Of a stretch of 8,666 bases of DNA, positions 1 through 6,608 are shown one piece after another. The position numbers and the translations under genes are program-made. Where the stretch lies: positions 1 through 8,666 of the forward strand of contig JANPBJ010000051.1 of assembly GCA_031430375.1 (NCBI GenBank). Direction: 5' to 3'. How positions within the stretch are numbered: the first letter of the stretch is position 1; every line of letters starts with the position of its first letter. The notes under the pieces were generated by a model. It was not told where the DNA came from, ran no database searches, and worked only from the letters and a program-made list of their open reading frames with translations. Origin of the DNA: JAENVU01 sp031430375. GTDB taxonomy: Bacteria > Actinomycetota > Acidimicrobiia > IMCC26256 > JAENVU01.

Positions 1-3
1 CTC

Positions 4-1191
4 ATGACGATGTACGACGGCCCCGTGTTCGATGCCGACAACCACTACTACGAGGCGCTCGACGCGTTCACCCGCCACCTCGACCCTCGCCTCGGGCCGC
101 GCTGTGTGCAGTGGTGCGAGATCGACGGCCGCAAGTATCAAGTGGTGGGCGGACGGGTGAGCAAGGTCGTCACCAATCCCACCTTCAACCCCATCGCCAA
201 GGCCGGCGCGATGCACGACTACTTCCGGGGCAACCCCGATGGTCGCAACCCGCTCGAGTTTCTCCAAGACCGCGAGCCGATCCGCCCGGAGTACCGGGAT
301 CGCGATGCCCGAGTGCGGGTCCTCCAAGAACAGGGACTCGAGGGGTGTTGGCTCTTTCCAACCCTCGGCATGCTCTACGAGGAACTGTTGGTCCACGACA
401 CCGAAGCGATGACGCTCACCTTCACTGCGTTCAACCGTTGGTTGAACGAAGACTGGGGCTTCGCGTATCAAGACAAGATCTTCGCAGCGCCGTACTTGTC
501 GTTGGCGGACCAGGACTGGGCCATCCGCGAACTCGAGTTTGCGATCGGCGAAGGGGCACGCACGATCGTGATGCGCCCGGCCGCCGCGTTCACGCGTGAC
601 GGCGCACGCACGCCGGCGAATCCGGAGTTCGACCCGTTCTGGTCACGCGTGCAGGAGGCCGGGCTCACCGTCGTTGTCCACGCGGGCGATAGTGGCTATA
701 CCGCGAACGGGTACGCGCCCGACGGCTTCAGTGCGAACTTCAGCGGCGGGAACATGGGCCCGAGCATCAAGATGCTGCACATGGAACGGGCGATCTACGA
801 CTTCCTCGCGAGCCTCATCTTCGACCGCTTCTTCACGCGCTTTCCCGGGATCCGCGTGGCCAGCGTGGAGAACGGCAGCGAGTTCCTCCCCGACTTGTTT
901 CGCAAGCTCGCGTCGCAACACCGTCGGATCCCCGGGTTCTTCCCCGAAGATCCGATCGAGACCTTCCGCCGCAACGTGTGGATCAACCCGTTCTGGGAAG
1001 ACGACGTGCACGAGATCGCGGAGCTGATGGGGACCGACCGCGTGATCTTCGGCTCGGATTGGCCCCACATCGAAGGCATGCCGAACCCGCTCGACTACGC
1101 CGTGGAAGTGAAGGAGTTCGATGTGGCCGACCAAGGCTTGATCCTCCACGACAACGCACTTGCCCTGAACCAGCTTCAGCCCTTGGTCTGA
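4..1191 (+). CDS. Amidohydrolase_2-type metal-dependent hydrolase/decarboxylase
   Basis: This 395-residue protein fits the amidohydrolase_2 family (the ACMSD/TIM-barrel group), cytosolic enzymes that hydrolyse or decarboxylate small, often aromatic, acids. The N-terminal metal motif is DADNHYYE at residues 10-17, where the usual D-x-H-x-H appears as D-x-D-x-H (D12, H14). Further barrel landmarks are H226 in VVVHAGDSGY, E289-N290 in SVENG, and the C-terminal FGSDWPHIEG with the likely catalytic or metal-binding D352 and H355. Length is normal for the family. Only three bases precede the ATG at 4, so its ribosome binding site cannot be seen; an ATG at 10 is an alternative, and an upstream extension cannot be excluded. 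The stop overlaps the 3' end of the convergent crotonase gene by 16 bases. The fold is clear. The substrate cannot be told from sequence. Confidence 0.88.
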   Translation: MTMYDGPVFDADNHYYEALDAFTRHLDPRLGPRCVQWCEIDGRKYQVVGGRVSKVVTNPTFNPIAKAGAMHDYFRGNPDGRNPLEFLQDREPIRPEYRDRDARVRVLQEQGLEGCWLFPTLGMLYEELLVHDTEAMTLTFTAFNRWLNEDWGFAYQDKIFAAPYLSLADQDWAIRELEFAIGEGARTIVMRPAAAFTRDGARTPANPEFDPFWSRVQEAGLTVVVHAGDSGYTANGYAPDGFSANFSGGNMGPSIKMLHMERAIYDFLASLIFDRFFTRFPGIRVASVENGSEFLPDLFRKLASQHRRIPGFFPEDPIETFRRNVWINPFWEDDVHEIAELMGTDRVIFGSDWPHIEGMPNPLDYAVEVKEFDVADQGLILHDNALALNQLQPLV

Positions 1192-2009
1192 GTTCGACCG
1201 CGCTCCATGATTCCGGCCCGCCGCTTCTCGATCTCGACGGGATCAAAACCGGACCCTTCCCAGTTTCGCGAGACGTCGTCTTCGATCGCCCACGCTTCGG
1301 CATCGGTGACGAGACTATTGCGGTCGTACGTGGACAGCATCCGTCGGACGGCGAGCTGATCCACGGTCCGACAGTCGGCGCCCAGCTGTCGGCAGTACGG
1401 GAGCAGATCGTCGTGGGGAACCACGTGATTGACAAGTCCCCAGTCATAGGCGAGCCGGGCGTCGACGAAGTTGCCGGTGACACTCATCTCTCGAGCCCGT
1501 GCCACGCCGATGCGTTGGGGCAACAGCACCGTGAGACCCCAGCCTGGCATCACGCCAACCCGTGCGTGGGTGTCGGCAAAGCGCGCCCGATCTGACGCGA
1601 TCAGGAAATCGCAGGCGAGCGCGAGTTCCAAGCCACCGGTGACCGCTACGCCATTGACCGCTCCGATGAGCAACTTGGTACGCGGCGGCAGCGCGCCGCG
1701 CCACGGAAGGTGGCCGTCGCGGTCGCGCCCTCCCATATCCACCGACTCGGGGTCTGGCTTCGGACCGCCGGAACGCAGCTCGTCACCCTCCACGGTGCCC
1801 CCGCCGAACTCCTTGAGGTCGACGCCCGCGGAGAAGGCCGGGTCGGCGCCGGTGAGGATCATGACGTCGACGGTGGCGTCGGCTTCAAGTTCGGAGATCA
1901 CAGCCGGGAGCCGCCGACGGACCGATCGATTCAGGGCGTTGCGCGCTTCAGGCCGGTTCATCGTGATCGTCGCGACCCCGTCCTGCACATCAACCTCTAC
2001 CTCGGACAT
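1176..2009 (-). CDS. Enoyl-CoA hydratase/isomerase family protein (crotonase fold)
   Basis: This 277-residue crotonase-family protein would act on a CoA thioester in the cytosol, as in beta-oxidation or a related acyl-CoA pathway. The family core is plain: NRPEARNAL near 18-26, the first oxyanion-hole loop SAGVDLKEF at 60-68, and the second, NGVAVTGGLELALACD, at 119-134. E128 matches the first catalytic Glu of rat crotonase (Glu144). The second Glu (Glu164) is replaced by H148 in FADTHARVGV, so ordinary hydratase chemistry is uncertain. A polar, Gly/Asp-rich insertion occupies about 70-110. The open frame runs on upstream to 2501, but the ATG at 2009 is preferred because AAAGGGAG lies 5 bases before it and the protein begins there like its family. 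It is divergent from the SDR gene and convergent with the first amidohydrolase. The family is certain; the reaction is not. Confidence 0.92.
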   Translation of the reverse strand: MSEVEVDVQDGVATITMNRPEARNALNRSVRRRLPAVISELEADATVDVMILTGADPAFSAGVDLKEFGGGTVEGDELRSGGPKPDPESVDMGGRDRDGHLPWRGALPPRTKLLIGAVNGVAVTGGLELALACDFLIASDRARFADTHARVGVMPGWGLTVLLPQRIGVARAREMSVTGNFVDARLAYDWGLVNHVVPHDDLLPYCRQLGADCRTVDQLAVRRMLSTYDRNSLVTDAEAWAIEDDVSRNWEGSGFDPVEIEKRRAGIMERGRTQTKG

Positions 2010-2014
2010 GCCTG

Positions 2015-2022
2015 CTCCCTTT
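2015..2022 (-). promoter_or_regulatory. Ribosome binding site of the crotonase gene
   Basis: Read on the minus strand this is AAAGGGAG, ending 5 bases before the ATG whose A is at 2009. It settles the start, because the open frame continues much further upstream without a comparable site. It lies in the 43-base gap shared with the divergent SDR gene, so the crotonase promoter probably lies inside the SDR coding sequence or in this gap. I could not identify a convincing -10 for it. Confidence 0.7.
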
Positions 2023-2040
2023 CGCACCGATGTTGGTCGA

Positions 2041-2046
2041 TACTCT
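2041..2046 (+). promoter_or_regulatory. Putative -10 element for leaderless SDR transcript
   Basis: TACTCT fits the TAnnnT pattern of actinobacterial -10 elements and ends 6 bases before the SDR ATG at 2053. Transcription would therefore begin at or next to the A of the start codon. No Shine-Dalgarno sequence is visible before that ATG, which agrees with a leaderless mRNA, a common arrangement in Actinobacteria. I see no good -35 hexamer at the usual distance. This is inferred from pattern and spacing only. Confidence 0.5.
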
Positions 2047-2052
2047 GCCACG

Positions 2053-2853
2053 ATGATCCTTGATCGATTCGACCTCTCGGGCCACGTGGCCATCGTGACC
2101 GGCGCAGGCAAAGGCATCGGCGCCGGGTGCGCCGTCGGGCTCGCCGAGGCTGGGGCCGATGTGGTGCTGGCCGCCCGCACCAGAACTGACCTCGACGCGG
2201 TCGCCGAACTCGTGGAAGCCGAGGGCCGCCGCGCCCTTGCCGTGCCCACCGATGTGACCGAGCCGGAGCAGCTCGCGGCGCTTGTGGAGGCCGCCGAGCA
2301 GCTCGGACGGGTGACGATCCTGGTGAACAACGCGGGCGGGTGGGATCCCCGCCCGTTCATGAACACCAGCCCTCGGAACCTTGAAGCCGCGTTCCGATTC
2401 AACGTCCTGGCAGCCTTTTCGCTCACCCAACTCTGTGTCCCGCAGATGGTGGACGCCGGCACCGGCAGTGTGATCAACATCTCGTCACGTGCCGCCAGCA
2501 TGGTCCAGCCGTGCTTCGTGGCCTACGCAACGGCAAAGGCCGCTCTCTCGATGATGACCCGGGCGATCGCGCCCGAGCTCGCGCCCATGGTGCGGGTGAA
2601 CGCGATCGAGGTGGGCGGTGTGGAGACCGCGGCGCTCGAGCATGTACTCACCGACGACTCCATCCGCCGTCAACTCGAGACCGGCACCCCGATGGGACGA
2701 ATCGGGCAACCCGAAGACATCGCGGCCGCGGTGGTCTACCTCGCGTCCGACGCGTCGAGCTGGGTGACCGGCAAGATCTTCGAGGTCGACGGTGGCGTTG
2801 AGAGTCCCGCATTCACGATCCCGTTCGCCCCCCTCGGAGATTCCACCACTTGA
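2053..2853 (+). CDS. Short-chain dehydrogenase/reductase (classical SDR)
   Basis: This 266-residue classical SDR is expected to oxidise or reduce an alcohol/ketone pair with NAD(P)(H) in the cytosol. It has the cofactor motif TGAGKGIG at 16-23, NNAG at 92-95 and the active-site set N117, S145, Y158 and K162 (YATAK). R42, just after the second beta strand (AART), hints at NADPH, but that is weak. The usual N-x-I-x-P-G after the active site reads NAIEVGGVET at 183-192, with Val in place of Pro. The C-terminal DGG at 246-248 is typical. The frame is open far upstream (from 1471), but homology begins at the ATG at 2053. There is no Shine-Dalgarno sequence, and a -10-like TACTCT sits 6 bases upstream. 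Its divergent partner is a crotonase, so the two may act on the same acyl-CoA intermediate; that is inference. Confidence 0.93.
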   Translation: MILDRFDLSGHVAIVTGAGKGIGAGCAVGLAEAGADVVLAARTRTDLDAVAELVEAEGRRALAVPTDVTEPEQLAALVEAAEQLGRVTILVNNAGGWDPRPFMNTSPRNLEAAFRFNVLAAFSLTQLCVPQMVDAGTGSVINISSRAASMVQPCFVAYATAKAALSMMTRAIAPELAPMVRVNAIEVGGVETAALEHVLTDDSIRRQLETGTPMGRIGQPEDIAAAVVYLASDASSWVTGKIFEVDGGVESPAFTIPFAPLGDSTT

Positions 2854-2902
2854 GCCTCGCCCGGGCCTACGGTGACGCCGGGGAGTCCCACGGGGGGACA
2901 CG

Positions 2903-2909
2903 AAAGGGA
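2903..2909 (+). promoter_or_regulatory. Ribosome binding site of the coiled-coil protein gene
   Basis: AAAGGGA ends 4 bases before the ATG at 2914. It favours that start over an in-frame GTG at 2872, which has no such site. The pentamer GGGAC occurs here (2906-2910) and again at 2895-2899. GTCCC at 2885-2889 could pair with either copy, so weak hiding of this site is possible. Confidence 0.6.
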
Positions 2910-2913
2910 CACC

Positions 2914-3591
2914 ATGGGGTGGAGAAAGCGACGAGCACGCACGCTCGATCTCGCGCTCTTGCAGGCCGACACCACCCACCTCCAAGTGGAGGCACTCCGC
3001 ACCGAAATCACGATGCTGCACCACGAGCTCACGCGCCGAGACGTGGAGCTGATCAGTGCGCTCACCCGCGTGGCCAATGCGTGCGATGGGTTGCAACTCC
3101 ATGTTGAGATCGGGCAAGCCGATCAAGCGCGGCTGATGCGCGCCGTTGATCGAATCGGTCTCTTCGTGACGGCACCGCCGATCATCACGCTGCCCGCCAC
3201 CGGCGCTACCCCTCCGGCTGCCGACCAGGGTGCGGGTTCGGTCATCGGCGGCAGCATCGACCCATCACGCGCCGCGGCTCCCCCCACTGATGACCGCGCC
3301 ACCGATGCCGCGTCCACCGCCCGTGAGGCTGATACCACCATCGACCTCACGAGTGATCTCCCGATCGCGCCCGCGACCAGAGCCGAACGACCACTCGAAT
3401 GCGAAGTCCATCTCCAATTCGGAGACCGGTGGATCGATGGTTTTCAGATCGAAGAGACCATCCGGACCGGCACGGTGACCCAGTTCCGACTTCGCCGCCA
3501 GGTCGACGGTTGGATTCTGCCGGAACTTTTCGACGAGTGCGAAGTACGCGTGTTCATGCAGCCCGTCGTTGAGGCCACCGCGCGGGACTAG
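2914..3591 (+). CDS. Uncharacterised protein with N-terminal coiled coil and small C-terminal domain
   Basis: I do not recognise this 225-residue protein. Three parts can be seen. Residues 1-82 are basic at the start (GWRKRRAR) and then helical with spaced leucines and many charged residues, which suggests a coiled coil. Residues 86-158 form a Pro/Ala/Thr/Asp-rich linker that is probably disordered. Residues 160-215 form a compact segment of alternating hydrophobic residues, likely beta-rich, with GDRWIDGF at 170-177 and DGWILPELFDECEVRVF at 198-214. There is no signal peptide or membrane segment, so it is probably cytosolic. The ATG at 2914 is chosen for its ribosome binding site; an in-frame GTG at 2872 would add 14 residues. 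It follows the SDR by 60 bases on the same strand and may be co-transcribed with it. A scaffold or adaptor role is possible, but nothing in the sequence shows it. Confidence 0.75.
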   Translation: MGWRKRRARTLDLALLQADTTHLQVEALRTEITMLHHELTRRDVELISALTRVANACDGLQLHVEIGQADQARLMRAVDRIGLFVTAPPIITLPATGATPPAADQGAGSVIGGSIDPSRAAAPPTDDRATDAASTAREADTTIDLTSDLPIAPATRAERPLECEVHLQFGDRWIDGFQIEETIRTGTVTQFRLRRQVDGWILPELFDECEVRVFMQPVVEATARD

Positions 3592-3607
3592 CGCACACGG
3601 TCGCGGC

Positions 3608-4666
3608 TCACACCGTCGGAGCAGCCCGGCCCGCCATGAGTGGCAGGTCGAGGTACGTCTTGATCCCTGCGTCGGCGGCGCACACGTACCGCACAGCGTT
3701 CACACAATGCATCGCCGGCGCGGTGAGCCCGATCTCGGCGTGCTCCCCCACCACCGGCGGGTGAAGTCCGTGTACGACCACACTCACCGGAGGCTCCGCG
3801 GTGAGCTCGGCTTCGAACCGTTGACCTTCCTCGCCGAACGCCCACGCGGGTTCGAGGTGCTCCTCACCCATCAGCCAATTGACCCGCACCGTGATCACCG
3901 ATTCGCCGTCGACGAGACCTTCCCATGTGAACCGCTGCGCGGCCACCGTGCCCGCCTCGATCACGCCGACGGGGGTATCGAGATCTTGGGTCGCGACCGC
4001 CATCTCATGCGTGGTCCGTTTCTCGGTGTCGAGGGTCCAACCGAGTTCCGCCGCGATCATGTCGATCGACTCACAGAATCCCAGGCCCAGGATCGTCGGC
4101 ATTGGGCTCGTCTGCGCGGCTTCGGGTGGGGTGCCGAACATCATGACGTCGCGCACCACCGACGCGGTCGGGTAGTTCCGAATGTCGCTGAACTCTTCCG
4201 CCCGCACGTGGCGGATGTTGCGACACCATGAACTCAAGAGGAGCGGCAGCCGTTCCGTGATGCCACCGGGATTGATCCCGGTACCGTGCAACGTGGCGTT
4301 GCCGCGCCGACACGCGTCCTCGATTGCCGCGATCTTGGGTGACTCACCCGGGTAGATCCACCCGACCGGCGTGACCACGTTCTTGCCCGACTCGAGCAGC
4401 CGAATCACCGTTGTGGTGCTCGCCATGACCGGCGTGTAGAGAACACAATCAGCATCCATCGCGATCAGCGCGTCCACATCGTTGGTCGCGATCACACCGA
4501 TCGGGTCGATGCCGCAGATGTCTCCCACATCCTTACCGGCCTTCTCGGGGCTGTGCACCCAACACCCCACCAGCTCGAGCTCAGGATGCGCCAGCACTCC
4601 GAGAATCGACTCTTGCCCGACCATGCCCGTCGCCCATTGGATCACTCGAAACTTCGGTCTCTCCAC
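3608..4666 (-). CDS. DapB-like NAD(P)-dependent dehydrogenase (amine dehydrogenase-type family)
   Basis: This 352-residue protein matches the actinobacterial family annotated as dihydrodipicolinate reductase-like or NAD(P)H-dependent amine dehydrogenase, related to 2,4-diaminopentanoate dehydrogenase. It starts with a Rossmann strand and glycine loop, RVIQWATGMVGQ at 7-18. The conserved segment GTGINPGGITERLP lies at 128-141, in the DapB-like substrate domain. It is much longer than true DapB (about 245-270 residues), so a lysine-pathway role is unlikely; oxidation or reduction of an amino or keto compound is more plausible. The frame is open upstream to 5254, but similarity begins at the GTG at 4666. 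That GTG has no Shine-Dalgarno sequence and a -10-like hexamer 7 bases upstream. It converges with the coiled-coil gene (16-base gap) and diverges from the deacylase-like gene (132-base gap). Confidence 0.86.
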   Translation of the reverse strand: MERPKFRVIQWATGMVGQESILGVLAHPELELVGCWVHSPEKAGKDVGDICGIDPIGVIATNDVDALIAMDADCVLYTPVMASTTTVIRLLESGKNVVTPVGWIYPGESPKIAAIEDACRRGNATLHGTGINPGGITERLPLLLSSWCRNIRHVRAEEFSDIRNYPTASVVRDVMMFGTPPEAAQTSPMPTILGLGFCESIDMIAAELGWTLDTEKRTTHEMAVATQDLDTPVGVIEAGTVAAQRFTWEGLVDGESVITVRVNWLMGEEHLEPAWAFGEEGQRFEAELTAEPPVSVVVHGLHPPVVGEHAEIGLTAPAMHCVNAVRYVCAADAGIKTYLDLPLMAGRAAPTV

Positions 4667-4673
4667 TCGATCG

Positions 4674-4679
4674 AGACTA
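4674..4679 (-). promoter_or_regulatory. Putative -10 element for leaderless DapB-like gene
   Basis: On the minus strand this reads TAGTCT, which fits TAnnnT, and ends 7 bases before the GTG whose G is at 4666. The spacing would put the transcript start at the start codon itself, matching the absence of a Shine-Dalgarno sequence. No clear -35 is seen. It is the second such arrangement in the window, after the SDR gene. Confidence 0.48.
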
Positions 4680-4784
4680 GCGGGAGGTGCTTCGGGACGC
4701 TCCGAGACTGCTCGCCTCCACTGCGTTCCGGTTCGGGGGTGTCGGACTCCAGCCGGCCACTCGTGTCGTCGACAATGTTCCTGT

Positions 4785-4790
4785 GGAAGG
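4785..4790 (+). promoter_or_regulatory. Ribosome binding site of the deacylase-like gene
   Basis: GGAAGG lies 8 bases before the ATG at 4799. It fixes the start of a frame that is open back to 4553. The 132-base divergent gap to its left has no promoter I could call; GACAAT at 4771-4776 is a weak -10 candidate with no matching -35. Confidence 0.6.
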
Positions 4791-4798
4791 CTCACGCC

Positions 4799-6544
4799 AT
4801 GACTGATCTGGTGATTCGCAATGGCACTGTGGTTGACGGCACCGGCGCGCCCGGGTTCGTGGGCGATGTGGCGATCGAGGCCGGCATCATCACCGATGTC
4901 GGTTTCGTGGGCCGTCGCGGCCATCGGGAGATCGACGCGGATGGGCTCATCGTCACCCCCGGCTTCGTCGACATCCACACCCACTTCGACGGTCAGGTGA
5001 CCTGGGATCCGATCGTCGCACCGTCGTCGCTCCACGGCGTGACCACGATCGCGATGGGGAACTGCGGTGTGGGCTTCGCGCCCGCGCGGGCCGACCAGCA
5101 CGATTGGCTCATCGGTCTGCTCGAAGGTGTGGAAGACATCCCCGGTACCGCGCTGGCCGAAGGGCTCACGTGGGACTGGAATACGTTCCCCGAATACCTC
5201 GACTCCATCGCGGCGAAGCCACACACCATCGATATCGGCACCCACATCCCACACGCCGCATTACGCACCTATGTGATGGGCACACGCGGTGCCGATCACA
5301 CCGAGGCTCCCACCGACGACGAACTCACGACGATGTCGACCCTGGTGCGAGAAGCACTTGACGCGGGCGCGATCGGATTCGCGACGAGCCGCACCGACGT
5401 GCACCGAACCAAGGACGGCACCAATATCGGCACCCTTACCGCGAGTGAACGAGAACTTCTCGCGATTGCCGAAACGATGCGCGACGCAGGAGCGGGGGTC
5501 ACCCAGCTGATCTCGGACTGTTACCAAACTCCCGACGACGAGTTCGCGAATCGCGAGATGGATCTCATCGAAGCTTTCGCGCGCACCTCCACCAGACCGT
5601 TGAGTTTCACGGTGCAACAGGCGTTCCATTCGCCGGACCGTTGGCGACACTTGTTCGGCCGCATCGCCACGATGCGCGCCAACGGTCTTGACATCAAGCC
5701 GCAAGTCGCGGCGCGCCCCATTGGCGTGCTGCTCGGCCTGGAGGTAACCGCCAATCCGTTTCTCTTCACGCGCGCCTACGACGAAATCGCGAATGAACCT
5801 CTCGCGGCGCGGGTGGACGCGTTGCGCGACCCGGAACGCAAACGGCGCACTCTCGAAGAACATGCGACCATGATCGCCTCGCTCCCCGACGGATTGTTCA
5901 AGTCGATCGTCTCCGGATGGGACGTGATGTTCGTGATGAGCGATCCGGTCGACTACGAGCTCGATGCGAACGACTCGATCGGAGCACGGGCACGCGCCGC
6001 AGGTTCGGATCCCGCGTCGGTCGTCTACGACGCGCTGCTCGACAACAACGGCACGCAACTGCTCTACCTCCCGTTGTTCAATTTCGCCCACGGCAACTTC
6101 GACGACCTGTACGAGATGATCACGAGCGACTTCTCACTCTTCGGACTCTCCGACGCGGGCGCGCACTGTGGCGCGATTTGCGACGGCTCGATGCCCACCA
6201 GCTCCATCGTGGTGTGGGCCCGAGATCGGAGAGGCGGCCAGAGGATTCCCATCGAAGCGATCGTGCACCAACAGACGCAACGGACCGCCGCGCACGTCGG
6301 CTGGCTCGATCGCGGTGTGCTTGCCCCGGGTTACATCGCCGATGCGAACGTGATCGACCTCGAAGCGCTGGCGTGTCGCGCCCCCCAGGTGATCCACGAT
6401 CTCCCCGCCGGTGGGCGTCGCCTCATGCAGACGGCCCGCGGCTACCGCGCAACGGTCAAATCTGGCGTCGTGACCTTTGAGGACGGTGAACATTCCGGAG
6501 CACTCCCCGGAGCGCTCGTACGAGGGCGGCGCGTCGGGCCCTGA
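4799..6544 (+). CDS. N-acyl-D-amino-acid deacylase-like amidohydrolase
   Basis: This 581-residue protein belongs to the amidohydrolase superfamily near D-aminoacylases, which remove the acyl group from N-acyl-D-amino acids; cyclic amides or other amides are possible alternatives. A small beta domain (MTDLVIRNGTVVDGTG) leads into the barrel. The metal motif HTH is at 60-62, the Cys of GNCG at C89 matches the metal-binding Cys of D-aminoacylase, and SDAGAH at 451-456 carries D452, matching the catalytic Asp. The two middle His ligands (H220 and H250 in the Alcaligenes enzyme) seem to be Gln here: TQLISD gives Q236, and FTVQQ gives Q273-Q274. The C-terminal part (ADANVIDLEAL, 515-524) closes the beta domain. 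It is longer than D-aminoacylase (about 480). No signal peptide is seen. It is divergent from the DapB-like dehydrogenase. Confidence 0.88.
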   Translation: MTDLVIRNGTVVDGTGAPGFVGDVAIEAGIITDVGFVGRRGHREIDADGLIVTPGFVDIHTHFDGQVTWDPIVAPSSLHGVTTIAMGNCGVGFAPARADQHDWLIGLLEGVEDIPGTALAEGLTWDWNTFPEYLDSIAAKPHTIDIGTHIPHAALRTYVMGTRGADHTEAPTDDELTTMSTLVREALDAGAIGFATSRTDVHRTKDGTNIGTLTASERELLAIAETMRDAGAGVTQLISDCYQTPDDEFANREMDLIEAFARTSTRPLSFTVQQAFHSPDRWRHLFGRIATMRANGLDIKPQVAARPIGVLLGLEVTANPFLFTRAYDEIANEPLAARVDALRDPERKRRTLEEHATMIASLPDGLFKSIVSGWDVMFVMSDPVDYELDANDSIGARARAAGSDPASVVYDALLDNNGTQLLYLPLFNFAHGNFDDLYEMITSDFSLFGLSDAGAHCGAICDGSMPTSSIVVWARDRRGGQRIPIEAIVHQQTQRTAAHVGWLDRGVLAPGYIADANVIDLEALACRAPQVIHDLPAGGRRLMQTARGYRATVKSGVVTFEDGEHSGALPGALVRGRRVGP

Positions 6545-6556
6545 CCCCGCTCAAGT

Positions 6557-6600
6557 CCTCCCAAAGCTCGTCGATAGCTAGGCATAGAACTACTGGGAGG
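6557..6600 (+). promoter_or_regulatory. Inverted repeat able to hide the lipoprotein ribosome binding site
   Basis: CCTCCCA at 6557-6563 is the exact reverse complement of TGGGAGG at 6594-6600, which contains the Shine-Dalgarno GGGAGG of the lipoprotein gene. The loop would be 30 bases. A second small stem, CTAC (6590-6593) with GTAG (6600-6603), flanks the same site. If the transcript starts before 6557, for example by read-through from the deacylase-like gene that stops at 6544, the ribosome binding site could be paired. Function is inferred; seven-base pairs occur by chance in GC-rich DNA. Confidence 0.3.
6595..6600 (+). promoter_or_regulatory. Ribosome binding site of the lipoprotein gene
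   Basis: GGGAGG, 8 bases before the ATG at 6609, is the strongest Shine-Dalgarno match in the window. It supports this start, which also gives a complete lipoprotein signal peptide. Confidence 0.8.
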
Positions 6601-6608
6601 TAGCAGGA

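Noticed and set aside
2010..2501. In-frame upstream extension of the crotonase gene
   Set aside because: The extra 164 residues are low-complexity Ser/Ala/Arg-rich, overlap the SDR gene on the other strand, and the ATG at 2009 has a good ribosome binding site and the family's normal start.
3597..3616. Small inverted repeat ACGGT/ACCGT at the convergent gene ends
   Set aside because: Only five pairs with a ten-base loop and no T run. It is too weak to call a terminator, although something must end transcription in this 16-base gap.
4771..4776. GACAAT as a -10 element for the deacylase-like gene
   Set aside because: It matches only four of six consensus positions and no -35 lies at the right distance.
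4667..5254. In-frame upstream extension of the DapB-like gene
   Set aside because: Similarity to the family starts at the GTG at 4666 with the Rossmann strand. The extension overlaps the deacylase-like gene and resembles no domain.
5261..6091. A 276-codon open frame on the minus strand
   Set aside because: It is antisense to the deacylase-like gene, whose conserved motifs lie in the plus frame. The antisense product is Arg/Gly/Val-rich with no recognisable motif.
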